Assembly (NCBI RefSeq): GCF_010500955.1
Contig: NZ_QVMJ01000017.1
Span: 1-64,000 of the forward strand
Length of the DNA: 64,000 nt
Direction of reading: 5' to 3'
From: Bacteroides sp. 519
Lineage (GTDB): Bacteria; Bacteroidota; Bacteroidia; Bacteroidales; Bacteroidaceae
Below, piece by piece: positions 45,353-54,400 of this stretch; positions within the stretch are counted from its first letter, which is position 1; each line of letters begins with the position of its first letter. A program made the position numbers and the translations under genes. The notes beneath the pieces are model-generated. The model was not told the DNA's origin. It searched no databases and saw nothing but the letters and a program-made list of their open reading frames with translations.

Positions 45353-46813
45353 TTATCTTCTACCACCCGATGAGCGTGATGAACCACCTCCACCGCCACC
45401 CGACGAACGGGATGAACTACTGCTACTGCTGCCACCACTTGAGTAGCTACTGCTTGAACGGCTGCTACTACTGCTACTTGGTGAATAGCTCTGTGATGAT
45501 GATGAACTCCGACTTGGCGAATAGCTTCTGGAAGAGGAAGAACTACTGCTACTGCTGCTTCCTCGTGAGTAACTTGAACTTCTGCTACTGGATGAAGAGG
45601 AAGAACTGCTAACTCCGGTACTTCTTCTACTTGAAGCCGAACTACTACTTCCTACAGAACTCGATGAACGACTTCCACTTTGAGTAGTGCTGGGTCTTGT
45701 ATAAGTAGATCTTGAGGATGAAGAGGTAGATGTTGTTCCTGTACGATTTGAGGAAGCTCCTGTACGACTAGTTGTACTGGATGGTCTTGTTCCCACAACT
45801 CTTCCTGAGCTACGTACACTTTCGCCTTGACGTACTGTGGTTTCGGAACGACGGCTGCTGGTACTTGTACCAACTCGTGTACCAGATGTAACCGGACGGC
45901 GATTGCTAGAACCATCTACTCGTGTACCTGTTGAAGTAACCGGACGGCGACTAGTTGTTGTACCACTTACGCGTGAACCTGATGTTGTTGGACGACGGCC
46001 CGAAACACTTGTTCCTCTGCCATCCAGATAAGTATATCTGCGACTGTTATTATACGTTGGTCTGCTCCAGTTTCCTGCCCAGCTTCCTCCGTGATGCCAG
46101 TGATTGTGGTAATGGTGATGATGATGGCCCCAATAGCCTCCTCCCCAATAACCTCCACCCCAGTAGCCTCCCCAACCGGAATAGCCCCAACCGGCATAAT
46201 AACCGGGAGAGTACCAACTGTTCCAGCCCCAGCCAAACGAACCATAACGCCAATCCCACCAAAGGCGGTTACTGAATGTTGGGAATGCATAAGCATACAA
46301 GCCATCGGTATATACATTCCAATCCCACGAATTTAATCCGTAAACAACATCCCAGTAGTATGGGCTGCTTATGTGTATGGCATAACGCGGATTGCGGAAA
46401 CGAACAATTCTTTCGGCATACTCGTAATCATCTTGAGTGCCGTCGAATCCATTCATCCACTCACCGTCGAGTTGATAATTTCCTCTTTGTTTGATAAACA
46501 GTGTATCATCCTCCATCACAAATTCATTCTGTGTTGAATCGTAACGGCGGTTATATTCGTCTACATCCCTGATATTGCCTCGTTTATCCTTAACCACAAT
46601 GGTGGTTTGAGTGGTTGCGAGCTCAGTGTAAACCGATGTAGTTCTAACTTCTTTATTTTGTTCCGGTTCAGGTCTGGTTTGTTCTTTTACCTGTTCTTTT
46701 GGTTTCTCGCTCTGCTTCTTCGGAATGTAATAAAGATCATCATCAACCCTCTGTCCCATCATTAGCAATGGCAAACAAAGAGTAAACAGCGATAAAAAAA
46801 CAATTCTTTTCAT
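45353..46813 (-). CDS. exported Gly/Trp/Tyr-, His- and Ser-rich protein
   Basis: A 486-residue protein of unknown function. ATG 46813 gives a signal peptide (to MMGQ); a start at 46888 adds an implausible N-terminus. After an ordinary region (20-190) comes a Gly/Trp/Tyr-rich segment (about 192-229, repeats of GYWGG), a His cluster (230-241), and a Ser/Arg/Thr-rich low-complexity tail (about 260-486) made almost only of Ser, Arg, Gly, Thr and Tyr. The His cluster could bind metal. An uncharacterised Bacteroidota family with a similar layout exists, in my memory without assigned role. Confidence 0.75.
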   Translation of the reverse strand: MKRIVFLSLFTLCLPLLMMGQRVDDDLYYIPKKQSEKPKEQVKEQTRPEPEQNKEVRTTSVYTELATTQTTIVVKDKRGNIRDVDEYNRRYDSTQNEFVMEDDTLFIKQRGNYQLDGEWMNGFDGTQDDYEYAERIVRFRNPRYAIHISSPYYWDVVYGLNSWDWNVYTDGLYAYAFPTFSNRLWWDWRYGSFGWGWNSWYSPGYYAGWGYSGWGGYWGGGYWGGGYWGHHHHHYHNHWHHGGSWAGNWSRPTYNNSRRYTYLDGRGTSVSGRRPTTSGSRVSGTTTSRRPVTSTGTRVDGSSNRRPVTSGTRVGTSTSSRRSETTVRQGESVRSSGRVVGTRPSSTTSRTGASSNRTGTTSTSSSSRSTYTRPSTTQSGSRSSSSVGSSSSASSRRSTGVSSSSSSSSSRSSSYSRGSSSSSSSSSSRSYSPSRSSSSSQSYSPSSSSSSRSSSSYSSGGSSSSSSSRSSGGGGGGSSRSSGGRR

Positions 46814-47044
46814 AATTCTTCTGGTTTTCTTGGTTATTATGTTCCACTTCATCTCGTTACAAAGATAAGCATGGTAATCACCATACAAAGGAGATTTTCC
46901 CCAAAATTTAGTAGGGATTTCCCTATTATGGTTTCTTTTTGCAACTACAACCTCTGCATTATATAACTAATTCAGTGGAGTAGATGTTCATTGCATTCCT
47001 GCAAATTATATGCCAGAAATAAGCAACTTTATCTCCTGTTTTAT

Positions 47045-47146
47045 GCTATATAGAACTGCGAATCCGTGCTATATAGCATTGACCATCAGTGCTATATAGC
47101 AAAGCACCCCGATGCTATATAGATCAAGGGGCCAATGCTATATAGC
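47045..47146. repeat. 23-bp-period array of GCTATATAG
   Basis: GCTATATAG starts at 47045, 47068, 47091, 47114 and 47137, exactly 23 bases apart each time. The core is palindromic (GCTATATAGC in three of five). The 13-14 bases between cores are not conserved. It has the same geometry as the array at 17.5 kb. The preceding stretch 46889-47044, upstream of the exported-protein gene, shows no gene. Confidence 0.95.
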
Positions 47147-47161
47147 TTGAAGGATAATGCA

Positions 47162-47259
47162 CTGTAGGGATGCCCCTTGTGGGTATCCTGATTGGGTTAG
47201 GATACCGTTAGGATACCAGCGAACCATTATCAGGATACCCACAAGGGGTATCCCTACAG
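47162..47259. repeat. 31-bp-arm hairpin with inner GGATACC repeats
   Basis: Left arm 47162-47192 (CTGTAGGGATGCCCCTTGTG and on) pairs with right arm 47229-47259 over 31 bases with one G-U-compatible difference. The interior holds TTAGGATACC twice. It lies 16 bases after the GCTATATAG array. A frame through it (47157-47405) merely translates the hairpin. Confidence 0.9.
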
Positions 47260-47517
47260 GGTTCATACGATTAAGACCATCAAGAACCATTAACATCATC
47301 ATCAACAGCAGCAGTTTCTTTTTATTCTGCTTTTTCTTATGTTATGTTATGTTCTTTTCTTTTCTCTTCTTTTCTATTGTTGCAACGAAATTCAACGAGC
47401 GTTAGATTTTATACTTTTCTCTATTGGTGTATATTATGCTTAACATCAGTTAGTTATACAAATAAAGTCTACGATGAAAAGTGTTTTATTGCATAAAGAA
47501 AACGTTCGTTCCAGAAC

Positions 47518-47572
47518 AAAACAATAACAAAACAATAACAAAACGACAACGAAATGATAATGAAACGACAAT
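47518..47572. repeat. five 11-bp units, A-tract phased
   Basis: AAAACAATAAC, AAAACAATAAC, AAAACGACAAC, GAAATGATAAT, GAAACGACAAT follow without gaps. A-tracts every 11 bases are close to the helical repeat and predict curved DNA. It ends about 67 bases before the -33 box of prmA. The stretch 47260-47517 shows no gene. Confidence 0.85.
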
Positions 47573-47638
47573 GGTTTCACACTAAAACATCGACTTTTTC
47601 ACTAAAAGATGATCTTATTTTGAACACTTACTTATTGG

Positions 47639-47669
47639 TTTGTGAATCCGGTATTTTCGTGTAAATTTG
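47639..47669 (+). promoter_or_regulatory. prmA promoter
   Basis: TTTG (47639-47642), 19 bases, TAAATTTG (47662-47669): a perfect Bacteroidota promoter, 16 bases before the ATG. Confidence 0.85.
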
Positions 47670-47685
47670 CAAAAAAAATATAGTT

Positions 47686-48531
47686 ATGAAATATTTGGAG
47701 TTTCAGTTCAAAACCAATCCTTGTACGGAAACGGTTAATGATATTTTGTCAGCCGTATTGGGCGAAGTAGGGTTCGACAGCTTTACCGAAAACGAGGGTG
47801 GCATCAATGCTTATATTCAGGCAGAGTTTTTTGATGAGGAAACACTGGAAAACACATTGAAATATTTTCCTTTAGAGAACACTTCTATTAGCTACACTTG
47901 GCAGGAAGCCGAAGATAAAAACTGGAACGAAGAATGGGAAAAGAATTATTTCCAGCCGATTATTATTGATGATAAATGTGTTATTCACAGCACTTTCCAT
48001 CAAAACATTCCGCAGCTTGAGTATGATATTCTAATTAATCCGCAAATGTCGTTCGGTACAGGTCATCATGAAACAACAAGTCTTATTATCAGCGAGTTGT
48101 TGAAGATGGACTTGGAGAATAAATCATTGCTGGACATGGGCTGTGGAACTTCTATTCTGGCCATTCTTGCCCGGATGCGTGGTGCAAAACCAATCACTGC
48201 AATTGATATTGATACTTGGTGCGTAGAAAATTCGAAAGAGAATATCGCCCTGAATAACATTACAGATATCACTGTAGAACTAGGAAATGCAGGACTAATA
48301 AAAGAACGTGGCCCGTTTGATATTATTATTGCCAACATCAACAGAAATATCCTTTTGAATGATATGTTGCATTATGTAGAAAGCCTCAACCCCGGTGGAG
48401 AACTTTATATGAGTGGTTTTTATGTAGAGGATGTTGAGGCAATCAAAGAAAAGGCAGAAAGCCTGGGACTGGTGTTTCAATATTATAAGGAAAAGAATAA
48501 GTGGGCAGCGGTTAAATTAATATGTGACTAA
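47686..48531 (+). CDS. prmA: ribosomal protein L11 methyltransferase
   Basis: A 281-residue SAM-dependent methyltransferase with the PrmA N-terminal substrate domain (KYLEFQFKTNPCTETVNDIL), linker motif NPQMSFGTGHHETT and SAM-binding motif LLDMGCGTSILAILA, then NINRNILL. It trimethylates ribosomal protein L11. It has its own strong promoter. The last codons (Ile-Cys-Asp-stop) read into the ATGTGNCTA repeat units of the downstream hairpin. Confidence 0.93.
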   Translation: MKYLEFQFKTNPCTETVNDILSAVLGEVGFDSFTENEGGINAYIQAEFFDEETLENTLKYFPLENTSISYTWQEAEDKNWNEEWEKNYFQPIIIDDKCVIHSTFHQNIPQLEYDILINPQMSFGTGHHETTSLIISELLKMDLENKSLLDMGCGTSILAILARMRGAKPITAIDIDTWCVENSKENIALNNITDITVELGNAGLIKERGPFDIIIANINRNILLNDMLHYVESLNPGGELYMSGFYVEDVEAIKEKAESLGLVFQYYKEKNKWAAVKLICD

Positions 48532-48701
48532 TGTGGCTAATGTGCCAATGTTAATGTGCCAATACGACAATGTGCCAATGTGCTAATTGGCTGCGCATTT
48601 GAATGTTTAATTAATCACATTGTCTTATTGACACATTAACCAAATTGGCATATTGGCACATTGTCGTATTGGCACATTAGCACATTGGCACATTAGCCAC
48701 A
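48523..48701. repeat. long hairpin of ATGTGCCA units between prmA and the GH25 gene
   Basis: Left arm (to about 48589) carries ATGTGNCTA/ATGTGCCA units; right arm (about 48637-48701) carries TTGGCACAT/TTAGCACAT in reverse complement. Loop contains GCTGCGCATT. Convergent position; it starts inside the prmA stop region and ends two bases before the stop of the lysozyme gene. Confidence 0.9.
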
Positions 48702-48702
48702 T

Positions 48703-49560
48703 TTAATTAATAAGAATTTCTTCCAGTTCCTCCAGTTCGCCATTAAATACATTCAAATCTACTCTTTCTTTTATCCCTGCAACATGGCCCTTGTCCGAAT
48801 GCTGCCAAAAAGTCCATTTGCCTGTATAATATACACTATCTACATAATAATGTGCTATCCAATATGGAAAATCATCAAAGAGTGGACTATCCAGATAATC
48901 GGTTTTGAATTTATAAGAGGCATAGATAATAGGCTTAACCCCGTAATGAGATTCCATGCGGGTAAGCCAGTAAATAACCTTTCTCTGCAACTCTGTTTTG
49001 GTATTGTTTCCTAACACCTCCACATCGAGTACAGGAGGAAAATCGCCGGATTGTAATTTTACATTCTTAATAAAGAAATCGGCTTGTTTCTTAATATCTG
49101 TTTTGGGTGAAAAGAAGTGATAAGCACCCCGGATAAAGCCATGCTGGCGAGCCTGATAAAAGTTGCGGGCAAAGGTATTATCGCCAAGATCGCCGCCCTC
49201 GGTTGCTTTCATAAAAATAAACCGGATAGGGTTAGGTATCTCTTTATTCTTTGCCAATTCGTACCAGTCAATATTACCCTGATGGTGAGATATATCAATA
49301 CCATGTACCGGATATCCATCGGGCAAACAAACTCCATATCCTCTTACACCCCGGCATGGTTTCCAGAAATAGGGATAAGGACGAATAAAATGATAATAGA
49401 AAGATACTGAAAAAAGGAAAATAATGCCTAGAGAGAATAAATGTTTTACCCATGCGGGTATCGACCCGAAAAAGTTTTTTCTGGTTTTTGGTTTAGTTTT
49501 ACGCCTTGCTTTCGGCTTTTTGCGGTATTTAGTTTTTTGCTTAGAGTTTTGTATTGGCAT
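48703..49560 (-). CDS. GH25 lysozyme, membrane-anchored
   Basis: A 285-residue muramidase. The N-terminus is very basic (KQKTKYRKKPKARRKTKPK in residues 7-25) and followed by one TM helix (about 41-60), so the enzyme faces the periplasm as a type II protein. GH25 motifs: HGIDISHHQGNIDW (catalytic Asp), FIFMKATEGG, GAYHFF and PVLDVEV. ATG 49560 was chosen; a longer frame from 49635 would translate the 7-bp repeat element. Confidence 0.88.
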   Translation of the reverse strand: MPIQNSKQKTKYRKKPKARRKTKPKTRKNFFGSIPAWVKHLFSLGIIFLFSVSFYYHFIRPYPYFWKPCRGVRGYGVCLPDGYPVHGIDISHHQGNIDWYELAKNKEIPNPIRFIFMKATEGGDLGDNTFARNFYQARQHGFIRGAYHFFSPKTDIKKQADFFIKNVKLQSGDFPPVLDVEVLGNNTKTELQRKVIYWLTRMESHYGVKPIIYASYKFKTDYLDSPLFDDFPYWIAHYYVDSVYYTGKWTFWQHSDKGHVAGIKERVDLNVFNGELEELEEILIN

Positions 49561-49567
49561 AAGTAGA

Positions 49568-49659
49568 AAATTGAGAATTGAAAATTGAAAATTGAGAATT
49601 ACCATGCAGACATTATACCGCATGGTAATTTTCAATTCTCAATTCTCAATTTTCAATTA
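49568..49659. repeat. 7-bp-unit hairpin (ATTGARA) with CCATGC/GCATGG loop
   Basis: Left arm has four heptads (ATTGAGA, ATTGAAA, ATTGAAA, ATTGAGA) then ATTACCATGC; right arm from about 49618 GCATGGTAATT then reverse heptads. The intervening loop is AGACATTATACC. It reaches the stop codon of pfp (49657). Same heptad family as the element at 20.9 kb. Confidence 0.92.
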
Positions 49660-51300
49660 AGCTTGTTCTAACTTCAATGTTTTTGTAGGCTGATCGCACA
49701 CTTCGGTTGGACCAAAGTATTGGATTGGGCCCGGATATACATAATCAGTATTGATAGCCCAAGTATCGCGGTCGGCAGCAAACTTTTTGAATGGAGCACC
49801 ATCAAGTTTTACCAAAGCTTTTTGGATTACTGGTTTCATTTCGCCGTGACGACGTTCCATATTCATCATCATAGTAATAGGCACACCACCTGCAATCCAT
49901 TCTTCGGCAGGAGCAGTAGTATTACGTACAGACGACATATAACCGGTTTTACCATTAGCAATCAGTACAGAAGCTGTATAACCAAGTGAGTAGCAATAGT
50001 CGGCATCGTAGTTTGATGGGGCAGCACAACGTCCTTCGTATCCGAAGAAGTGGTGTTGAGCAGCAAACTTACCGTTGAATTTGCCTTCTGCTTTCCATTG
50101 ATCAAGTTTCTTGGCAACCATTTCCGAAAGAAGTTTTTCTGTTTCGATCAATGATACCTGTACGTTTCCATGTGGGTCGCGATCGAGTGTAAGCTGACGG
50201 GCAACACTTTCGGGAAGGCTTGCATATATTTCCGAGTTTTCTTTAGACAATTTGGAAATAATGTATTCGCGTTGGTAAGATTTCTTAATGTGCGAGAATT
50301 CTTCAGCGTTCTTAGCCAGGAAGTCATTCAATTCAGCAATCAATCTCTTCATTGCCGGGATAAATTCAACCAAACCTTCAGGAATCAATACTGTACCAAA
50401 GTTGTTTCCTTTTTCTGCACGGTTGGCTACTATTTGAGCGATGTATGTTACTACATCATCTAACGACATATCTTTTGCTTCAACTTCTTCCGAAACAATA
50501 CATACGTTTGGCTGAACCTGCAATGCACACTCTAAAGCGATGTGCGAAGCCGAGCGTCCCATCAGCTTAATAAAGTGCCAGTATTTACGGGCCGAGTTAC
50601 AGTCGCGTTGAATGTTACCGATAACTTCCGAGTAAACTTTACATGCAGTGTCGAAACCGAAAGATGTTTCAATCATTTCGTTCTTAAGGTCACCATCAAT
50701 TGTTTTAGGACAACCAATAACTTGTACGCCATATTTTTTAGCTGCATAGTATTCAGCAAGAACGCAAGCATTTGTATTTGAGTCGTCGCCACCAATAATT
50801 ACCAAAGCAGAGATTCCCAGTTTCTTAAGGATTTCAAGACCTTTTTCAAACTGTTCGGTTTCTTCTAGTTTGGTACGTCCCGAACCGATAATATCAAATC
50901 CTCCTGTGTTACGGTATTCATCAATAATATCTCCGGTTAGTTCCATATAGTCGTGATTAACCAAACCACCAGGACCTAGAATGAAGCCATAAAGTTTGCT
51001 ATCAGCATTTAAAGTTTTGATACCATCGAAAAGACCTGAAATCACATTATGACCACCAGGTGCCTGTCCGCCTGAAAGAATTACGCCTACATTAATTGCT
51101 GGGAAGCTTTGTCCTTCGTTTGATTCAACAAACTTAAGCAATGGCATTCCGTATGTATTTGGGAATAATTTCTTGATTTCTTCCTGATCTGCTACTGATT
51201 GTGTAGCTTCTCCTTCACTAACTTTCACTGCTCCCCTGAGTGCTTTAGGGAGTTTTGGCTGATATGCAGCCCTTGCGATTTGCAATGCACTTTTTGTCAT
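49657..51300 (-). CDS. pfp: PPi-dependent phosphofructokinase
   Basis: A 547-residue diphosphate-fructose-6-phosphate 1-phosphotransferase, the long type found in plants and many anaerobes. Motifs: GVILSGGQAPGGHN and IIGGDDSNTNA (Gly170-Asp173; the second Asp of GGDD marks PPi rather than ATP use), PKTIDGDLKN with catalytic Asp, and MGRSASHIALECALQ. It reversibly phosphorylates fructose-6-phosphate in glycolysis and saves ATP. Single gene. The region 51301-51466 upstream shows no further gene. Confidence 0.95.
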   Translation of the reverse strand: MTKSALQIARAAYQPKLPKALRGAVKVSEGEATQSVADQEEIKKLFPNTYGMPLLKFVESNEGQSFPAINVGVILSGGQAPGGHNVISGLFDGIKTLNADSKLYGFILGPGGLVNHDYMELTGDIIDEYRNTGGFDIIGSGRTKLEETEQFEKGLEILKKLGISALVIIGGDDSNTNACVLAEYYAAKKYGVQVIGCPKTIDGDLKNEMIETSFGFDTACKVYSEVIGNIQRDCNSARKYWHFIKLMGRSASHIALECALQVQPNVCIVSEEVEAKDMSLDDVVTYIAQIVANRAEKGNNFGTVLIPEGLVEFIPAMKRLIAELNDFLAKNAEEFSHIKKSYQREYIISKLSKENSEIYASLPESVARQLTLDRDPHGNVQVSLIETEKLLSEMVAKKLDQWKAEGKFNGKFAAQHHFFGYEGRCAAPSNYDADYCYSLGYTASVLIANGKTGYMSSVRNTTAPAEEWIAGGVPITMMMNMERRHGEMKPVIQKALVKLDGAPFKKFAADRDTWAINTDYVYPGPIQYFGPTEVCDQPTKTLKLEQA

Positions 51301-51466
51301 TATTCTGTTTATTTAAAGATGTTAATTGCATTTGTTTATAAAGCACGGCAAATTTCGCATTTTTTTCCGGAATATGAAAGATGGCAATACAAAAATGAAG
51401 TTCAATGCTTTTATCTGTTGGAATATGGTTGATTTTGCAATTTGGGCATTGCAAACGGAGGTAGTA

Positions 51467-54400
51467 CTAATTGTACTCACTCGGCGATACACCAAACTGT
51501 TTTTTAAAACTTGCCGAAAAATGTGATAATGTACTGAATCCCGTCATATCCGCCACCTCTGAGATGTTGTACTTCCCTTCGCCCAGCAACTCTGCTGCGC
51601 GATTCAGCTTATATGTTTTAAAGAATACATTTGGATTTTCTCCTGTTAATCCTTTTACCTTGTAATAGAATTTGGTGCGCGATATCTTCAATACCTCTGT
51701 CATCCGGGTAATGTTTAGTTCGGGATTTGACAGCTCATTTTCCATCAGTTCGTACAGCCCCGTCATAAATGTATTATCCTGCGGAGACAGTACATTATCA
51801 GCTATTTTCTCTGTCTTTGTTGCCTGACCAAGTAATTTTCTGGCTTTCTCGCGATTTGACAACTGCGATTTGATTAATGCCAACAAATAATTAGGGTCGA
51901 ATGGCTTGGTAACATACGCATCGGCACCAGTGTCGAGTCCTGCCACCTGATCTTCCACAGTTGCTTTTGCAGTAATCAATACAACTGGGATATGGCACAA
52001 TTGAATATCCTCCTTTATCATCCGGCAAAGGTCGAACCCGCTTGCACCGGGCATTACCACATCGCTCAACACCAAATCGTGGGCTTCCTCTTTCAATGCT
52101 TTATACGCATTCTCAACATCAAAGCGGCAGGTAATATTGTAATGTTGAACAAGTAGCGATTTCAGGTAGTGTACCACTTCTGTATCATCATCAACAACTA
52201 AAATAGAAGGACGGTCTTTACCGGTGTCTTTATCCTGCAAGCTATATTGTTCCTCTATTTGAAGCGGGAAAGCTTCTTCCTGATTTTTCAGCTCGTTATC
52301 TTTCTCTTCATTGGCATAGGCATTGTCACCGATAGGTAGTATATAAACAAACCTGGCTCCTTTTTCGCGTGGGTTATTGGTTGCCTTGATGTATCCATGA
52401 TGAAGCCCAACCAACTGACGTGCATAATATAACCCAATGCCTGTTCCCCAGTTGTATGTTCCCTGTGATTGTTCGTTAAGCTGATAGTAACGCTCAAATA
52501 TTTTTTCCAACTTCTCTTCCGGAATTCCCAGACCAGAATCGGAAACGCTTACCTTTACATACTCCATACTCACATCTTTGGCTGTTAAAGGAAAAAGACT
52601 CACTGCCTCATTGTGTGATATTACATCAAATGCTATTTCAATTTTTCCGCCAGCAGGAGTAAACTTAAGTGCATTAGTAATCAGATTACTTGTTATTTTC
52701 TCTATCTTGTCGGTGTCTAACCATGTGAGGAATGAATCTTCCAGTCCATAAGTTTTCAATACTATTCCTTTGTTAGCAGCACTTACAGCAAACACCTCTA
52801 TCAACCGTTTCAACTCGGATATAATATCTGTTCGTCTAACTTTCAGCCTCAACGTATCATTTTCCAGTTTATTAAAGTCCATCAACTGATTCACCAGTTT
52901 CAGCATCCGGTTAACACTTCGCTGAACTATATATAATAACTGTTTGGGTTCTCCAGTAATGGCAGTATTGTTGCACAATTGGGTTACCGGTCCGCTGATC
53001 ATTGTAAGCGGGGTACGGAATTCGTGCGAAACATTGGCAAAGAAACTCATGTTCATTTTATTGAGGCGCTGCTCCTGCTCTTTTTCTAATTCGGCCTGCA
53101 CTACACGAAGTTTATGTAACCTGTTCCGGTTGTACAACCGGAGAATAACCAAGCCAATAGCCAACACCACCAAACTGTACAATGTATATGCCCACCATGT
53201 AGCCCACGGTGCCGGTTTAACACTGATGGTTATTGCATTCTCTGCTTCGACAATAGATTTGTCGTTATTTGTAATCCGTACCTTAAAAGTATATTTCCCT
53301 GCCGGAAGGTTTGAATAATATACCTCACGGTTGTTGCGTGCATCTATCCAATACTTATCGAAACCTTCCATCATATAATGGTAATGTACCCGCTCATATT
53401 CCGAATAATCGAGCGCAGTAAACGAGATGGTAAAGCTATTCTGATTGTGTTGTAACCGGATAAGCGGGTTGTAAGTAAGACTTTTATCAATACAATTGCT
53501 TTGGAACGGGCGGATGAGCTGATTGTGTATTTTCAGGTCTTCGAACAATAACGGAATATCCCGTTTAAATGTAACATCAATCGGGTCGAAGAATGTAAGC
53601 CCGTGTGTACCACCAAAAATAATCGTTCCATTATCCAACCGGCACGTAGCCCGCTCGTTAAACTGATTTCCTCCAATACCATCGGCTTTAAAATAGTTGG
53701 TAAACTTGTTTGTTGTACGGTTATATTTACTTAAGCCATACAAGGTACTTACCCATATATTGCCCTGCACATCTTCTATTATGGCCGAAACATCCGTACA
53801 GGCAGCACCTTCTATGTTTTCTATTTCTTTTGTCTTCGGGGAATAGCGCAAAATGCCGTTAGTGATAGTACCTATCCAGATATTCCTTTGAGAATCTTCA
53901 TAGAAACAAACCGGAATAAACATCGTGGAAGATTTGATGTGCGGATAGACGTCAATTTCTGTAACCTCCCATGTGTCCGGGTTTATCAACTGTGGATTAT
54001 ATGGATAGGAACCAACCAGTATTTCGCCGGTAGAGAGCGTCATTAGCGTATTAGTGAAAGTAAACGATGGCGAATATAGTTTGATCTCTTCAAACTGTTC
54101 GGCACCTTTGCGCAATGCATAAATACCATCGCTATGAGATGCCACCCAGATGGTTCCATTACGATCTTGCGTCATCTCCGAATTAACCATTGGCAGCCAA
54201 TATGTTTTTTCTTCCACCAACTTGTTATTCTTTTCGTTGTACCGGCAACGAATAACCTTGGCACTTGCACTAAGCCAAATGTTGTTTTCGTCATCTACAA
54301 AAATAGACCTTACTTGTGTAAGCAGGTATTTCTTTTCCGGGAAGAGATGTCCAGTCTCTACCGGGCGAATAACTTCCTTATCCATATCATACACAAATAC

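Noticed and set aside
45370..46494. Overlapping ORFs antisense and sense to the Ser/His-rich gene
   Set aside because: They are shadows of the biased codon composition (Ser/Arg/Gly codons) of the real gene on the minus strand.
47157..47405. Small plus-strand ORF (82 codons)
   Set aside because: Its first half merely translates the 31-bp-arm hairpin and the second half is T-rich low-complexity DNA; no promoter or ribosome-binding context.
49561..49635. Upstream start for the GH25 gene (25 extra residues)
   Set aside because: The extra residues are translated from the ATTGARA hairpin; the ATG at 49560 gives a normal basic N-terminus and TM anchor.
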